A stretch of DNA of 64,000 bases from Roseateles toxinivorans (lineage in GTDB: Bacteria > Pseudomonadota > Gammaproteobacteria > Burkholderiales > Burkholderiaceae_C). The stretch is taken from contig NZ_SNXS01000014.1 of assembly GCF_004362525.1 (NCBI RefSeq), forward strand, positions 33,960-97,959. The letters are read 5' to 3'. The notes under the pieces are model-generated. The model did not search any database. It saw only the letters and a list, made by a program, of their open reading frames with translations, and was not told the origin of the DNA. A program made the position numbers and the translations under genes. Shown here piece after piece: positions 44,768-53,194 of the stretch. Each line of letters begins with the position of its first letter. Position 1 is the first letter of the stretch.

Positions 44768-46003
44768 ATGAACGAGCCCACGCCCGCCGGATGGATCAAC
44801 GCCCGCGACCTGAGCCTGGCGCGCCGCGGCACGGCGTTGGGTTTTCTGCTGCTGGGCTACTTCTTCTATGCCTGGTCGTGGAACACCACCGACGTACTGC
44901 GGCCCTACATCAAGGCTTCGCTGGGCCTGACGCTGACGCAGTCCGGCTCGGTCTACACGCTGCAGTCCATCGGTGCCGTAGTAGGCGCCGTCATCATGAG
45001 CCAGGTGGCTGACAAGATTGGCCGCCGCAACGCCCTCGTCATCTCGATGTTCGGCTACGGGGCGGGCCTGCTGGCAGCGCTGGCGGTGCACGACTACGCC
45101 GGCCTGGTGCTGCAGCGCATCGGCCTGGGCTTTTTCATGGGCTCCATGTTCCCGATCGCGGTGGGCATCTACTCCGGTCTGTTCGCGCGCGAGGTGCGCG
45201 GACGCGTCGCCGGCGTGGTGCTGGGCACCTACAACCTGGGCGTCTCGGCACTGGGCTTCGTATCGGCGGCGGTCTTTCGGGCAGGCATGGACTGGCAAGT
45301 GATGTTCTACGCCGGCGCGGTGCCCATCACCTTAGCGTTGTTCGCGCTGCTGGCCATTCCCGACGACCGCCGCTTGGTGCCAATGGACGGCCTGACCGGC
45401 GGCCAAGCGGTGGCCACCAGCAAGCTGCCCGTGGCGGAGTTGTTCAAGCCCGCGGTGCGGCGCCAGACTCTGCTGCTGGCGCTGATGAGCGGGCTGAACT
45501 TCTTCGCCTACCAGGCCTTCACCGGCTGGGCTAGCACCTTTCTGCGCGAACGGGGCGTGCCCGACGGCGCCATCGGCGACGTGCTGGGCTGGCAGTTCGT
45601 CGGTAGCGCACTGGGCGCGCTGTGCTGGGGCTGGTTCAGCGACCGATTCGGCCGGCGCGCAGCGGCGCTGGGCTTCGCGATCAGCGCTGTCCTTATCCCC
45701 ACATATCTATTCGCGCCGCTGTCGGCCGGGCAGTTACAGGCGGTCGGCTTCCTGTACGGCGCCGCCATCTCGTGCAGCGCCATCTGGGGCCCATGGATGA
45801 GCGAGCTATATCCCCCCCATCTGCGCGCCACTGCCGCGTCCATCTTCAACTGGGGCCGACTCATCAGCATGACAGCCCCCCTCATCACCGCACCGTTGGC
45901 AGAGCACCTGGGACTCGCCCCGGTGATGTCGCTGGGGGCGGCCGCCTTCATCGTCGCAGGTCTCGTCTGGCGCACTCTGCCGGAGACGGTGCTTCGGCGC
46001 TGA
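44768..46003 (+). CDS. MFS transporter (sugar/aromatic-acid porter type)
   Basis: A 411-residue carrier with 12 predicted spans and MFS signatures: DKIGRRNALV between helices 2 and 3, RIGLGFFMGSMFPIAVGIYSG in helices 4-5 and SDRFGRRAAALG in the second half. It probably moves the substrate across the inner membrane after outer-membrane passage through the TonB receptor encoded 5 bases upstream. Last gene of the cluster. Confidence 0.9.
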   Translation: MNEPTPAGWINARDLSLARRGTALGFLLLGYFFYAWSWNTTDVLRPYIKASLGLTLTQSGSVYTLQSIGAVVGAVIMSQVADKIGRRNALVISMFGYGAGLLAALAVHDYAGLVLQRIGLGFFMGSMFPIAVGIYSGLFAREVRGRVAGVVLGTYNLGVSALGFVSAAVFRAGMDWQVMFYAGAVPITLALFALLAIPDDRRLVPMDGLTGGQAVATSKLPVAELFKPAVRRQTLLLALMSGLNFFAYQAFTGWASTFLRERGVPDGAIGDVLGWQFVGSALGALCWGWFSDRFGRRAAALGFAISAVLIPTYLFAPLSAGQLQAVGFLYGAAISCSAIWGPWMSELYPPHLRATAASIFNWGRLISMTAPLITAPLAEHLGLAPVMSLGAAAFIVAGLVWRTLPETVLRR

Positions 46004-46688
46004 TGCTACGTGGTCCGTGATGCCGATGACGCGGCGTGGTGCGGCTGGAAGGGCCACTGCGCATGCCCGCAAGGCGCCTAGCATAGATCGGCGAGTTTAT
46101 GGGGTCGGAATGTGCATTCGGCTTGCTAGCGGCGCGCCATTGAGCGTTTGCGTCGAGGTCTACCGCGAGATGGCCCCGAGGCCTGCTGCAGAGTAGCGGA
46201 TGCTTCTTTGGGCAAGGAACCTAAGCCGGCCTTGCGCCTCACTATTTGCGCTTGTCTGGTCGACTTGTCCAGAGAACCTGTGGGTGCTGAACGGCGGCCA
46301 GCTCCACTGGCCGCGAATCTGATCGGATCGTTGTTCAGGCAAAAGCGCGTTCAGATGGAAGTGAGCTTGCATCGCTTTCACGAAAGGCCCGGAACTTGCG
46401 CCGATTCAGTTGACACAAATAGGAAGCTAAACCAGGGTTGTGGCGTCCGTCCAGAGTCGCGGCCGGACGGACTCAAGGCTTGTCAGAGGGATAGTCGGCA
46501 CGCGGAGCGCAAAGACATGCTGCATGCAAATGGGTGTCATCTGTTCGCGGTCCTCGGCGATAAAAAGGCCGGAGCCATCCGCGCCGCCAGGAACTCCAGA
46601 AAACACTGAATGCGTGCGGCCAGTTGTGTATTGCGGTAGCACAATGCTTACACCGGCTGCAGCTTCTCGGCGGTGCCATCAGTGGCAA
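46004..46688. other. Gene-poor stretch after the LacI-controlled cluster
   Basis: 685 bases without an intact gene, of lower GC than the flanks. The short frames in it have no recognisable domain. Near its right end lies a fragment resembling a LysR C-terminus. Nothing else was identified. Confidence 0.5.
46562..46640 (-). pseudogene. Possible LysR-regulator C-terminal fragment
   Basis: The minus strand encodes YRNTQLAARIQCFLEFLAARMAPAF, which resembles the last helix of LysR effector domains (pattern R-(V/I)-x-x-F-(L/I)-(E/D)-F-L). No upstream LysR domain remains: a stop lies shortly before and the GlxA-type gene begins within 50 bases. A short match, so caution is needed. Confidence 0.4.
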
Positions 46689-47669
46689 TCAGACCGCTGC
46701 GAACGTCTTTCGCCATTGACTGGGTGACACGCCCACTGATAGCCGGAACTGTAGGCGGAAAGACTCAGCAGATCCAAAGCCAGTCTGTTCGGCCACGCGC
46801 TCGATGCTAAGCGCTTTGCGCTCCAGCAGACGCTGTGCAAGTTGCACGCGCTCTGCTAGCAACCAGGCCTGCACCGAGGTGCCGGTCAAGGCCTTGAACT
46901 GCCGGGTGAGGGTGCGGCGGCTGAGGCTGGCCTCATGAGCCAAGGAGTCCAGGCTGTGCGACTCATGGAGCCGGGCGCGCACCTCGTCCATCAACCGGCC
47001 CAGCCGAGTCCCGGTGCGGGCTTTGGGCAAGGGCTGCTGGATGTATTGCGACTGCCCCCCTTCGCGGTGCGGTGGGATCACGAGTCGCCGCGCCAACTGA
47101 TTGGCCCGCTCGCCGCCCAATTGCTGCCGCACCAGATGCAGGCAGGCATCGAGGCCAGCCGCAGTGCCTGCCGAGGTGAGCACGCGCCCCTCTTGGACGT
47201 AAAGCACATCTGGCTCCACCTTGACGTCTGTGAAACGTTGGGCAAACAGCGGGGCGTACTCCCAGTGGGTGGTGGCCCTTCCGCCGGCCAACAGCCCCGC
47301 CTCGGCCAGCACATGACTGCCCAAGCAAAGCCCCACGATGAGGGCGCCACGCGCATGAGCGGCACGCAGTGCGCGCAGCAGCGCCTCCGGCGGGCGCTCG
47401 TTGACGTCACGCCAACTCGGCACGACCACCACATCGGCTTTCTGCAGGGCGCGCAGCGATGGCAAAGCGGTCAAGGCAAAGCCCGCGCTGGTTCGCACGG
47501 GTGCCGGGTCCACGCTGCACACGACGAGGTCGAAGGGGCTGTCCGGCGCCAGGCCCTCGCCGAACACCACGCAAGGCACCGAAAGATGAAACGGGCTGAT
47601 CCCTTCGAACGCCACCACCGCCACTCGGCGATGCAGCGCTGGCCCAGCGGCGGGTGAGCTCATTGGCAT
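46689..47669 (-). CDS. GlxA family AraC-type regulator (DJ-1/PfpI domain)
   Basis: A protein of about 326 residues with an N-terminal DJ-1/PfpI amidotransferase-like sensor (VAVVAFEGISPFHLSVPCVVFGE ... LIVGLCLGSHVLAEAGLLAGGRATTHW, of which the nucleophile-elbow cysteine in GLCLG is visible) and a C-terminal AraC domain (LAHEASLSRRTLTRQFKALTG ... VAEQTGFGSAESFRLQFR). The start is uncertain: ATGs at 47669 and 47663 and a TTG at 47702 are in frame and none has a strong ribosome-binding site. It is divergent from the cysteine hydrolase gene, a common pairing, and probably regulates it. Confidence 0.88.
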   Translation of the reverse strand: MPMSSPAAGPALHRRVAVVAFEGISPFHLSVPCVVFGEGLAPDSPFDLVVCSVDPAPVRTSAGFALTALPSLRALQKADVVVVPSWRDVNERPPEALLRALRAAHARGALIVGLCLGSHVLAEAGLLAGGRATTHWEYAPLFAQRFTDVKVEPDVLYVQEGRVLTSAGTAAGLDACLHLVRQQLGGERANQLARRLVIPPHREGGQSQYIQQPLPKARTGTRLGRLMDEVRARLHESHSLDSLAHEASLSRRTLTRQFKALTGTSVQAWLLAERVQLAQRLLERKALSIERVAEQTGFGSAESFRLQFRLSVGVSPSQWRKTFAAV

Positions 47670-47791
47670 CGATGAATGGGAAGTAGAAGCAAGTTGGCCC
47701 AATCTTACCGATGATTGACATTCGGGCCGATGGCCGCGCGCGGCTGTTCACGCAAGAATGAAGACTTCACTCATTGCCCCGGAGAACTTCC

Positions 47792-48313
47792 ATGTCCAAA
47801 CCAGCTTTGTTGCTGATCGATCTGCAGAACGACTACTTTCCTGGCGGCGCATTCCCGCTTGCTAACACCGAGGCCACCTTGACCGCTGTCGAGCAGGCGA
47901 TCCGCGATGCGCAAGCACGAGGCCTGCCGGTGATCCATGTGCAGCACGTGGCCGACGCCAGCCAGGGCATTGCCCCGTTCTTCAACGCCGGCACCGAAGG
48001 CGTGAAGATTCATCCGCGCATCTTGGCAGCCGCGGCGGATGCACCCGTGGTGGTCAAGCACTTCGCCGACAGCTTTGAGCGCACCACGCTGCACTCGACA
48101 CTGCAGGCGCTGGGCGTCACCGAACTGATGCTCTGCGGCATGATGACGCAGAACTGCGTGACCCACACGGCCCTGTCTCGCCAAGCCGATGCCTACGAAG
48201 GCGTGACGGTGCTCACCAATGCCTGCACCACGGTCAGCGAGATGCTCCACGCCATCGCCCTGCATGCCTTGTCGACCCGTGTTCGACTGGTCGACACAGC
48301 CTCCGCCTGGTGA
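47792..48313 (+). CDS. Isochorismatase-like cysteine hydrolase
   Basis: A 173-residue hydrolase of the isochorismatase/nicotinamidase fold: LLLIDLQNDYFPGGAFPL (catalytic Asp), VVVKHFADSF (Lys) and LCGMMTQNCVTHTAL (nucleophile Cys). The family cleaves amides such as nicotinamide, N-carbamoyl compounds or ureidoacrylate. GGAG lies 7 bases before the ATG at 47792. Divergent from the GlxA-type regulator. Exact substrate unknown. Confidence 0.88.
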   Translation: MSKPALLLIDLQNDYFPGGAFPLANTEATLTAVEQAIRDAQARGLPVIHVQHVADASQGIAPFFNAGTEGVKIHPRILAAAADAPVVVKHFADSFERTTLHSTLQALGVTELMLCGMMTQNCVTHTALSRQADAYEGVTVLTNACTTVSEMLHAIALHALSTRVRLVDTASAW

Positions 48314-48357
48314 CTCGCCCGCATTTCCAGCCCATCACTGTTCCGAAAGCTGCCCCC

Positions 48358-48813
48358 ATGACTCCTTGGTTTCGAGCGCGTTTTGTGTTGGCCTTGCTGG
48401 GCGCCCTGGTGGCGACTCCGGCGACTGCAGGGCCGTCGCCCAAGCAAATCGTGACGGCGTTTTTCGATCTCGCCTTCGTGCAGCGCAAGCCCACCGAGGC
48501 TGCGCTGAAGTACATCTCGCCCGATCAATACATCCAACACAGCCCCGGCGGCGCCGATGGCCGTACATCGTTCATCGAAGGTTTCGCGGCTTACGTCGAG
48601 AAGACCAGCTACCGCTGCGCCATCAAGCGGGTGATTGCCGAAGGCGCGCTGGTGGTGGTGCACAACCATTGCCAAGAGAACCCGGCCGACGCCAACGATC
48701 AAGGTAGTGCCGTCGTGGACATCTTCCGAGTTGAGAAGGGCCTGATCGTTGAGCACTGGGACGTGGAGCAGGCGGTGCCGGCGCAGGCCAAGAACCGCAA
48801 CACCATGTTCTGA
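48358..48813 (+). CDS. Exported SnoaL-like protein
   Basis: A 151-residue protein with an N-terminal signal peptide (RFVLALLGALVATPATA, cleavage near residue 25) and one SnoaL/NTF2-like domain (IVTAFFDLAFVQRKPTEAALKYISPDQYIQHSPGG is the usual start; DIFRVEKGLIVEHWDVEQ the usual end). It follows the cysteine hydrolase gene by 44 bases and may share its transcript. Function unknown; many such small proteins are uncharacterised. Confidence 0.8.
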   Translation: MTPWFRARFVLALLGALVATPATAGPSPKQIVTAFFDLAFVQRKPTEAALKYISPDQYIQHSPGGADGRTSFIEGFAAYVEKTSYRCAIKRVIAEGALVVVHNHCQENPADANDQGSAVVDIFRVEKGLIVEHWDVEQAVPAQAKNRNTMF

Positions 48814-49255
48814 CGGCGGCTCAGGCAGGGCGTGCTGAGCGTAAGGCACAGGACTTGCGACCGGGTTTTGCCGCAACAAGCCCTGGGGTGGCTAGGTGCT
48901 GGGCCCCGCCATCTGCAGCAGGTGGTGAGCGCCCTTCGCCATGACAAGTCGAAGTCCGTACAGCCAGTCGTCCGCCCTTGGTCAGGCGGAAGTGCGCTGG
49001 CCTGCGGCAACATGCTGGACGAGAGCAGCAACAGTGCTGACTCCGGCGATACGATGCTTCAGGCCCTCCGGCTGGCCACGACGTCTGGAGGGCGGTCATG
49101 CCATTCTAAAGCCGATGAGGCGGTGCGTTATTCGCAAGAATTGTTTGACGGTGTGGGCGAGTGGGGTTGATCTCCGTTGGCGATACCGCGCGAGCCCGAG
49201 AGAGTCGGTGGGAAGCTGAAGATCACTTACAGATGGCAATTGAGGCAGAGGCAGC
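48814..49255. other. Intergenic stretch
   Basis: 442 bases between the SnoaL-like gene and the PLP decarboxylase gene. Several short frames occur on both strands without family resemblance or start signals. No repeat, hairpin or RNA gene stood out. The last ~60 bases presumably hold the promoter and leader of the decarboxylase gene. Confidence 0.45.
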
Positions 49256-50473
49256 ATGGACAAAGAATTTCAATTCGACTCGGACGGCTTGCATCAGGCC
49301 GTCGAGTTGATGAGTCGTGACTTCAGCAGCGCGACCGCTCTATCCCTGGATTCAGAACTGCCACAGGTCGGGATGGGTTCAAGGGCTGCCCTGAACTTGC
49401 TTGCTCCGAGCATTCTTGGCGGCGCCGCGCGTTTGGGCGAAGCCACGTCATTTGCTCATATGGACCCGCCAACGCCCTGGATCACTTGGGCCATGACGCT
49501 TTGGAACGCGTCGCTCAATCAGAACCTGCTTCACCCCGCCACAGCACCTGTGGCTCGCCGCATCGAAGAGCAGGTCGTGGCATGGCTGGCGCCATTCTTT
49601 GGCATGAACGGCGGGCACATGACGCCGGGTTCAAGCGTGGCCAATTTGACCGCCTTGTGGGCCGCGCGCGAATGTGCAGGCATCACGGAGGTGATCGCAT
49701 CGGCGGGCGCGCATCTCTCCATGGCAAAAGCGGCGCATCTCTTGGGTCTGAAGTACCAGAGCGTGCCCATAGACGCCAAGGGCTCGATGGACGCGGCGCG
49801 CTTGCCGCCCGACTTGAGTAAGTCCGCCTTGGTCCTCACAGCCGGAGCGACCAGTACAGGTGCTATTGATCCACTTCATCTGGCCGGCAGGGCCGCATGG
49901 ACCCATGTCGATGCGGCCTGGGCGGGCCCATTGCGACTGAGCAAATACGCCAACTCACTGGCCGGCATCGAGGCGGCAGATTCTGTGGCCGTGTCCGCGC
50001 ACAAGTGGCTGTTTCAACCCAAAGAGTCCGCGCTGGCTTTGTTCAAAGACAGCGCGAAAGCCCATGCGGCAGTGAGCTTTGGTGGAGCCTACCTCGCCAC
50101 GCCCAATGTCGGCGTTCTGGGTTCCCATGGCGCAGTGGCCACAGCCCTGCTGGCAACGCTGCTTGCCTGGGGGCGCGAGGGAATTGCTGAGCGCATTGAG
50201 CACTGCATGGGCCTTGCTCGCAGCATGAGAGATTTTGTCGCGGCTGACGAGCGCCTTGAGCTCTATGCGGAACCTCAAACCGGCGTCGTGGTTTGGCGGC
50301 CCAAAGACGAGGGTTTGTTTGACCGGGTACTGCAGCAGTTGCCTGTTGGTTCGACGTCAACAACCTCAATTTCGGGTGTGAGGTGGTTCCGCAATGTCGC
50401 AGCCAATCCGAATGCAGACATCAGCCTTCTGATTGCCAGCATCGAGGGCGTCTTACCTGCGCGTGCCTGTTGA
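49256..50473 (+). CDS. PLP-dependent decarboxylase, group II type
   Basis: A 405-residue pyridoxal-phosphate enzyme of the amino-acid decarboxylase II family. The PLP lysine is in VSAHKWLFQPK, the cofactor aspartate in VDAAWAGPL, and the ring-stacking histidine in SAGAHLSMAKAA. TPGSSVANLTALWAAR is the phosphate-binding region. Members decarboxylate glutamate, aspartate, aromatic amino acids or 2,4-diaminobutyrate; this one is shorter than typical (about 470), mostly at the C-terminus, so substrate cannot be named. Stands alone between intergenic stretches. Confidence 0.82.
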   Translation: MDKEFQFDSDGLHQAVELMSRDFSSATALSLDSELPQVGMGSRAALNLLAPSILGGAARLGEATSFAHMDPPTPWITWAMTLWNASLNQNLLHPATAPVARRIEEQVVAWLAPFFGMNGGHMTPGSSVANLTALWAARECAGITEVIASAGAHLSMAKAAHLLGLKYQSVPIDAKGSMDAARLPPDLSKSALVLTAGATSTGAIDPLHLAGRAAWTHVDAAWAGPLRLSKYANSLAGIEAADSVAVSAHKWLFQPKESALALFKDSAKAHAAVSFGGAYLATPNVGVLGSHGAVATALLATLLAWGREGIAERIEHCMGLARSMRDFVAADERLELYAEPQTGVVVWRPKDEGLFDRVLQQLPVGSTSTTSISGVRWFRNVAANPNADISLLIASIEGVLPARAC

Positions 50474-50700
50474 CCTGTGGCAATTGAAGAGGGATCAATG
50501 CGTCAGTTTGGTTTGACTACGCTGCGTCAGCGGCCATCTTCCGGCGTGACAAGTGAACGACAACATCCTCAACTGCCTGCCCAAGCAGCCACTGCGCAAC
50601 GCGCTGGACTACGCCCCTTGTGGGACCTCGCAGTCAAGCGCAGCAAGTAACGGGTGTGGGATGTGCTGATGCTCCTTGGTGAGGCCACCAATTCTGGCCA

Positions 50701-50930
50701 TCAACCGCCGATGACGGTTTCACGCAATTTGGTCGCGTGGTAACGGTCCATCAGCCAATGCCCGTTCGACTTTACAAAGACGACCGTCTCGATGAAGTCC
50801 AGCTCCAATTTCGTGCCGTCTCGTTGCCCGATAGCCCAGGCAAGCGGCTGTGCGACGGCGCATGGCTCTTCGTTCAAGGCACTGGCACTATGGGTGCGCC
50901 GGCTTTCGCCGCGCGCTTCAAATCAAGTCA
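50701..50930 (-). pseudogene. C-terminal gene fragment, possibly SnoaL/NTF2-like
   Basis: On the minus strand a 70-odd-codon open stretch reads ... LNEEPCAVAQPLAWAIGQ and then DFIETVVFVKSNGHWLMDRY to a TGA at 50701-50703. The alternating hydrophobic pattern and the closing FVKSNGHWLMDRYHAT look like the final strands of an NTF2-like domain. An in-frame stop lies just upstream (near 50935) and there is no ATG or ribosome-binding site, so it appears to be the tail of a lost gene behind the epimerase gene. The 227 bases from 50474 to 50700 hold nothing firmly identified. Confidence 0.4.
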
Positions 50931-51826
50931 GAGGTGACCACGAGGCTGACCTCAAGCTCCAGGTGTTGGCCACGTCGCAATTCGACCAGGCCTTGCACGA
51001 GCGGGTCTGCAGCAATGTGCGCGCCATTGCGGTGAGTCACGGGCTCCAGGCAGACGAAACCGTGGGTGGCTTGCTGCGGCGGGCTGTACACCACCAGGTG
51101 GTTCGAACTATCGGTGGCTCGCATTTCGAGTGCGAGCCCTCGGCTCGGCCAACGAATCCTGGCATGGCCATCCCATCCCGCGTAGGCGTGATCGATGAGC
51201 CCGGACGGCAAGCGCTGGGGCTCGCCGAAGTGGTTGCGGTCGCCGCAGTGGAGCGGCATCTCGAAGCTGGGCGGTTGTTCGGCCTGCGGCTCCCAACGGG
51301 ACTTGCTGTTGAATTGGATTTGGGTATCGGACTCCCGCACAAACCAGGGGTGCAGACCCATTCCGTAGGGCATGGGTTCATCCCCGCAGTGCTCTATGCA
51401 CAGCGACACCTGCAGCCGACTGGCGTCGAGCCGGTAGTGCACACGACCGATATAGGCGAGCGGGCGGTGTTGTCGAGCATCGAATTCAAGCACGATCTCG
51501 TCTGACCCTTGACTGATTACGGACCAAGCCGATACCCAGGCGTCACCGTGCAGAGGCTGCCGGTCGCCCGCACGGCTCGGTCGAACGTGAAAGACTCGCC
51601 CGCGCCATGTGAAGCTGCTGCCATAGAGCCTATTGCTCCATGGCATGAGGAGGCAGCAGGCCAATTGCTCTGGGTCCGAGGCCGGCCCGCTCAAGGGGCG
51701 CAGCAAGGGCTCCCAAGCCCCGCGATGCCACCAGTCGAGTCGAGTGAGGCCAGCGCCCAAGCCGGGCTGCACGCTCGCGCGGAGTTGACCGTTCTCGAGC
51801 GTGGCGAGGTCGGACTTTCCTGGCAT
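50918..51826 (-). CDS. Aldose 1-epimerase-like protein
   Basis: A 302-residue galactose-mutarotase-fold protein. Family marks: LLMPWSNRLYGSSFTWRG (the N-R pair), HGDAWVSAW (catalytic His), GMGLHPWFVRES (second His) and VCLEPVTHRNGA (catalytic Glu). Such enzymes interconvert alpha and beta sugar anomers. The ATG at 51826 overlaps the stop of the upstream hydrolase gene (TGATG), so the two are coupled. A sugar epimerase next to a secreted hydrolase hints at glycoside or sugar-ester use. Confidence 0.85.
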   Translation of the reverse strand: MPGKSDLATLENGQLRASVQPGLGAGLTRLDWWHRGAWEPLLRPLSGPASDPEQLACCLLMPWSNRLYGSSFTWRGRVFHVRPSRAGDRQPLHGDAWVSAWSVISQGSDEIVLEFDARQHRPLAYIGRVHYRLDASRLQVSLCIEHCGDEPMPYGMGLHPWFVRESDTQIQFNSKSRWEPQAEQPPSFEMPLHCGDRNHFGEPQRLPSGLIDHAYAGWDGHARIRWPSRGLALEMRATDSSNHLVVYSPPQQATHGFVCLEPVTHRNGAHIAADPLVQGLVELRRGQHLELEVSLVVTSDLI

Positions 51827-53154
51827 CAGGGCTTCACAGGTGTGTCGGTCCGCTGCTCCAGGCGCAGGCCGAGGGCCCATCGGCGCTGGAAGCCGGCCCA
51901 GTGCGTGATCGGCCCTTGGGGCGCGCCCGCGAAGCGGCCAGTGGCAGGCGTGCCTTGTGGCTCAGGCCAAGCACCGTCATTGGAGCGCGGCACGACTGGG
52001 TTTAAGTAGACGGCGCGGTCGGCTCTGCCCAGCAAGGTGAGATCCAGAAAGGCAGTGATGAAGTGCCGGTTGATGTCCAGGATGCGATCGCGGCGCCAAA
52101 CGGGTTCGTCAAAACTCGTCCAGGAAGCAAAGGTCCCCTGCAGTGGTGCGGGTGCGCCGTGCTGGGCAATGTTGTGGCGCGCGTTTTCATAGACGAGCAA
52201 CCAGCGCGGCGCCGCGGGGAGTTGTTCCCATAGGCTGCGAACCCCGTCGGCGTAGCCGCTGATGTCGTCTTGGTCTCCAACGAGAGCCAACAAGGGCACC
52301 TTGACGCCAGCAAGACCCGCAGGCTTGAACGCTCCGATGAATGACTGTCCGCCCCACGGGGCGATCGTCACCACGGCCCCGATACGCGCGCGGGCCTGCT
52401 CGTCTTCTCCCTGCAGAGGCCCCGCGTGGCGGGCCATGACGCCACCCGGCACGTAGTTGTAAGCCATGCCGTCGTTGGCCACGCGGGCACCGGCACTGAT
52501 GAGCGCGCCGTAGCCGCCCATCGAGTAGCCCACGAGGCCCACTTTGTCGAGGGCCAGTCGCTGGTGAAGCACATGGCCTGGCGTGGCGTCCAGGCTCTGC
52601 AGCATACGCAGTGCGGCGCCATCGTCCAAGGGACGAAGCAACAGCGCCGATGCCAACGGGTTGGAGGCTGCTTCGTCGTTGTGTTCGAGTCCCAGCACGG
52701 CGTAACCGCGCGAGGCGAGATGCTCGGCGAGGTAGTTCATCATCGGTGCCCAGTTCAGTAGGCCGTGCGAAATCACGACCACCGGCAGGCGTGCCCCGGG
52801 CAGTGGTGGGGCTTCCGGGGTTGCAACAGAAGGCACAGACACGCTCAGTGGCGATTTTGGCAACGGCCGCCAGGCGTGGGCCGTGATGTCCCGTGTCAAT
52901 TCACGTTGCGTTCCCGGCGCACCGCTGGTTGGGTACCAGAGCCAGGCGTCAATCTTGCGATCTTCAGCTACCTTGCCATCCGGGGCCGGAATACGGCCAA
53001 CATCGACGCTGAGCTTCATCACGCCGACTGCCAGCCCGCCTGGCGTCGCCAACTCGGGCGCGTCGATTGGTGCAGCGTTGGCGACACCAACGACGAGCGC
53101 CACAAGGGCGACCCGCATTCGCCGGGCGTAGCGGTTGAAAGGCAGGGCGGTCAT
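51826..53154 (-). CDS. Exported alpha/beta hydrolase (dienelactone-hydrolase/PAF-acetylhydrolase-like)
   Basis: A 442-residue hydrolase with a signal peptide (RMRVALVALVVGVANA, cleavage about residue 29). The core has VVVISHGLLNW at the oxyanion hole, the nucleophile elbow GYSMGGYG, ALVGDQDDISGYADG (acid) and VYENARHNIAQHG (histidine). The ATG at 53154 has AGGAG 11 bases upstream; the open frame to 53271 lacks support. Probably periplasmic, attacking an ester or lactone. It lies 40 bases behind the acyl-CoA dehydrogenase gene in the same direction and may be in its operon. Confidence 0.82.
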   Translation of the reverse strand: MTALPFNRYARRMRVALVALVVGVANAAPIDAPELATPGGLAVGVMKLSVDVGRIPAPDGKVAEDRKIDAWLWYPTSGAPGTQRELTRDITAHAWRPLPKSPLSVSVPSVATPEAPPLPGARLPVVVISHGLLNWAPMMNYLAEHLASRGYAVLGLEHNDEAASNPLASALLLRPLDDGAALRMLQSLDATPGHVLHQRLALDKVGLVGYSMGGYGALISAGARVANDGMAYNYVPGGVMARHAGPLQGEDEQARARIGAVVTIAPWGGQSFIGAFKPAGLAGVKVPLLALVGDQDDISGYADGVRSLWEQLPAAPRWLLVYENARHNIAQHGAPAPLQGTFASWTSFDEPVWRRDRILDINRHFITAFLDLTLLGRADRAVYLNPVVPRSNDGAWPEPQGTPATGRFAGAPQGPITHWAGFQRRWALGLRLEQRTDTPVKP

Positions 53155-53194
53155 GTTTGAAAGATCTCCTGATGCTGTTGAAATGGGCTGGGGT

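Noticed and set aside
46148..46609. A 153-codon plus-strand frame after the MFS gene
   Set aside because: No recognisable domain, poor codon use, no ribosome-binding site; it overlaps the LysR-like relic on the other strand.
50560..50640. Possible IS66-type transposase fragment (reading NILNCLPKQPLRNALDYA)
   Set aside because: The match is short and the surrounding frames give no further transposase sequence, so it is not supported as a feature.
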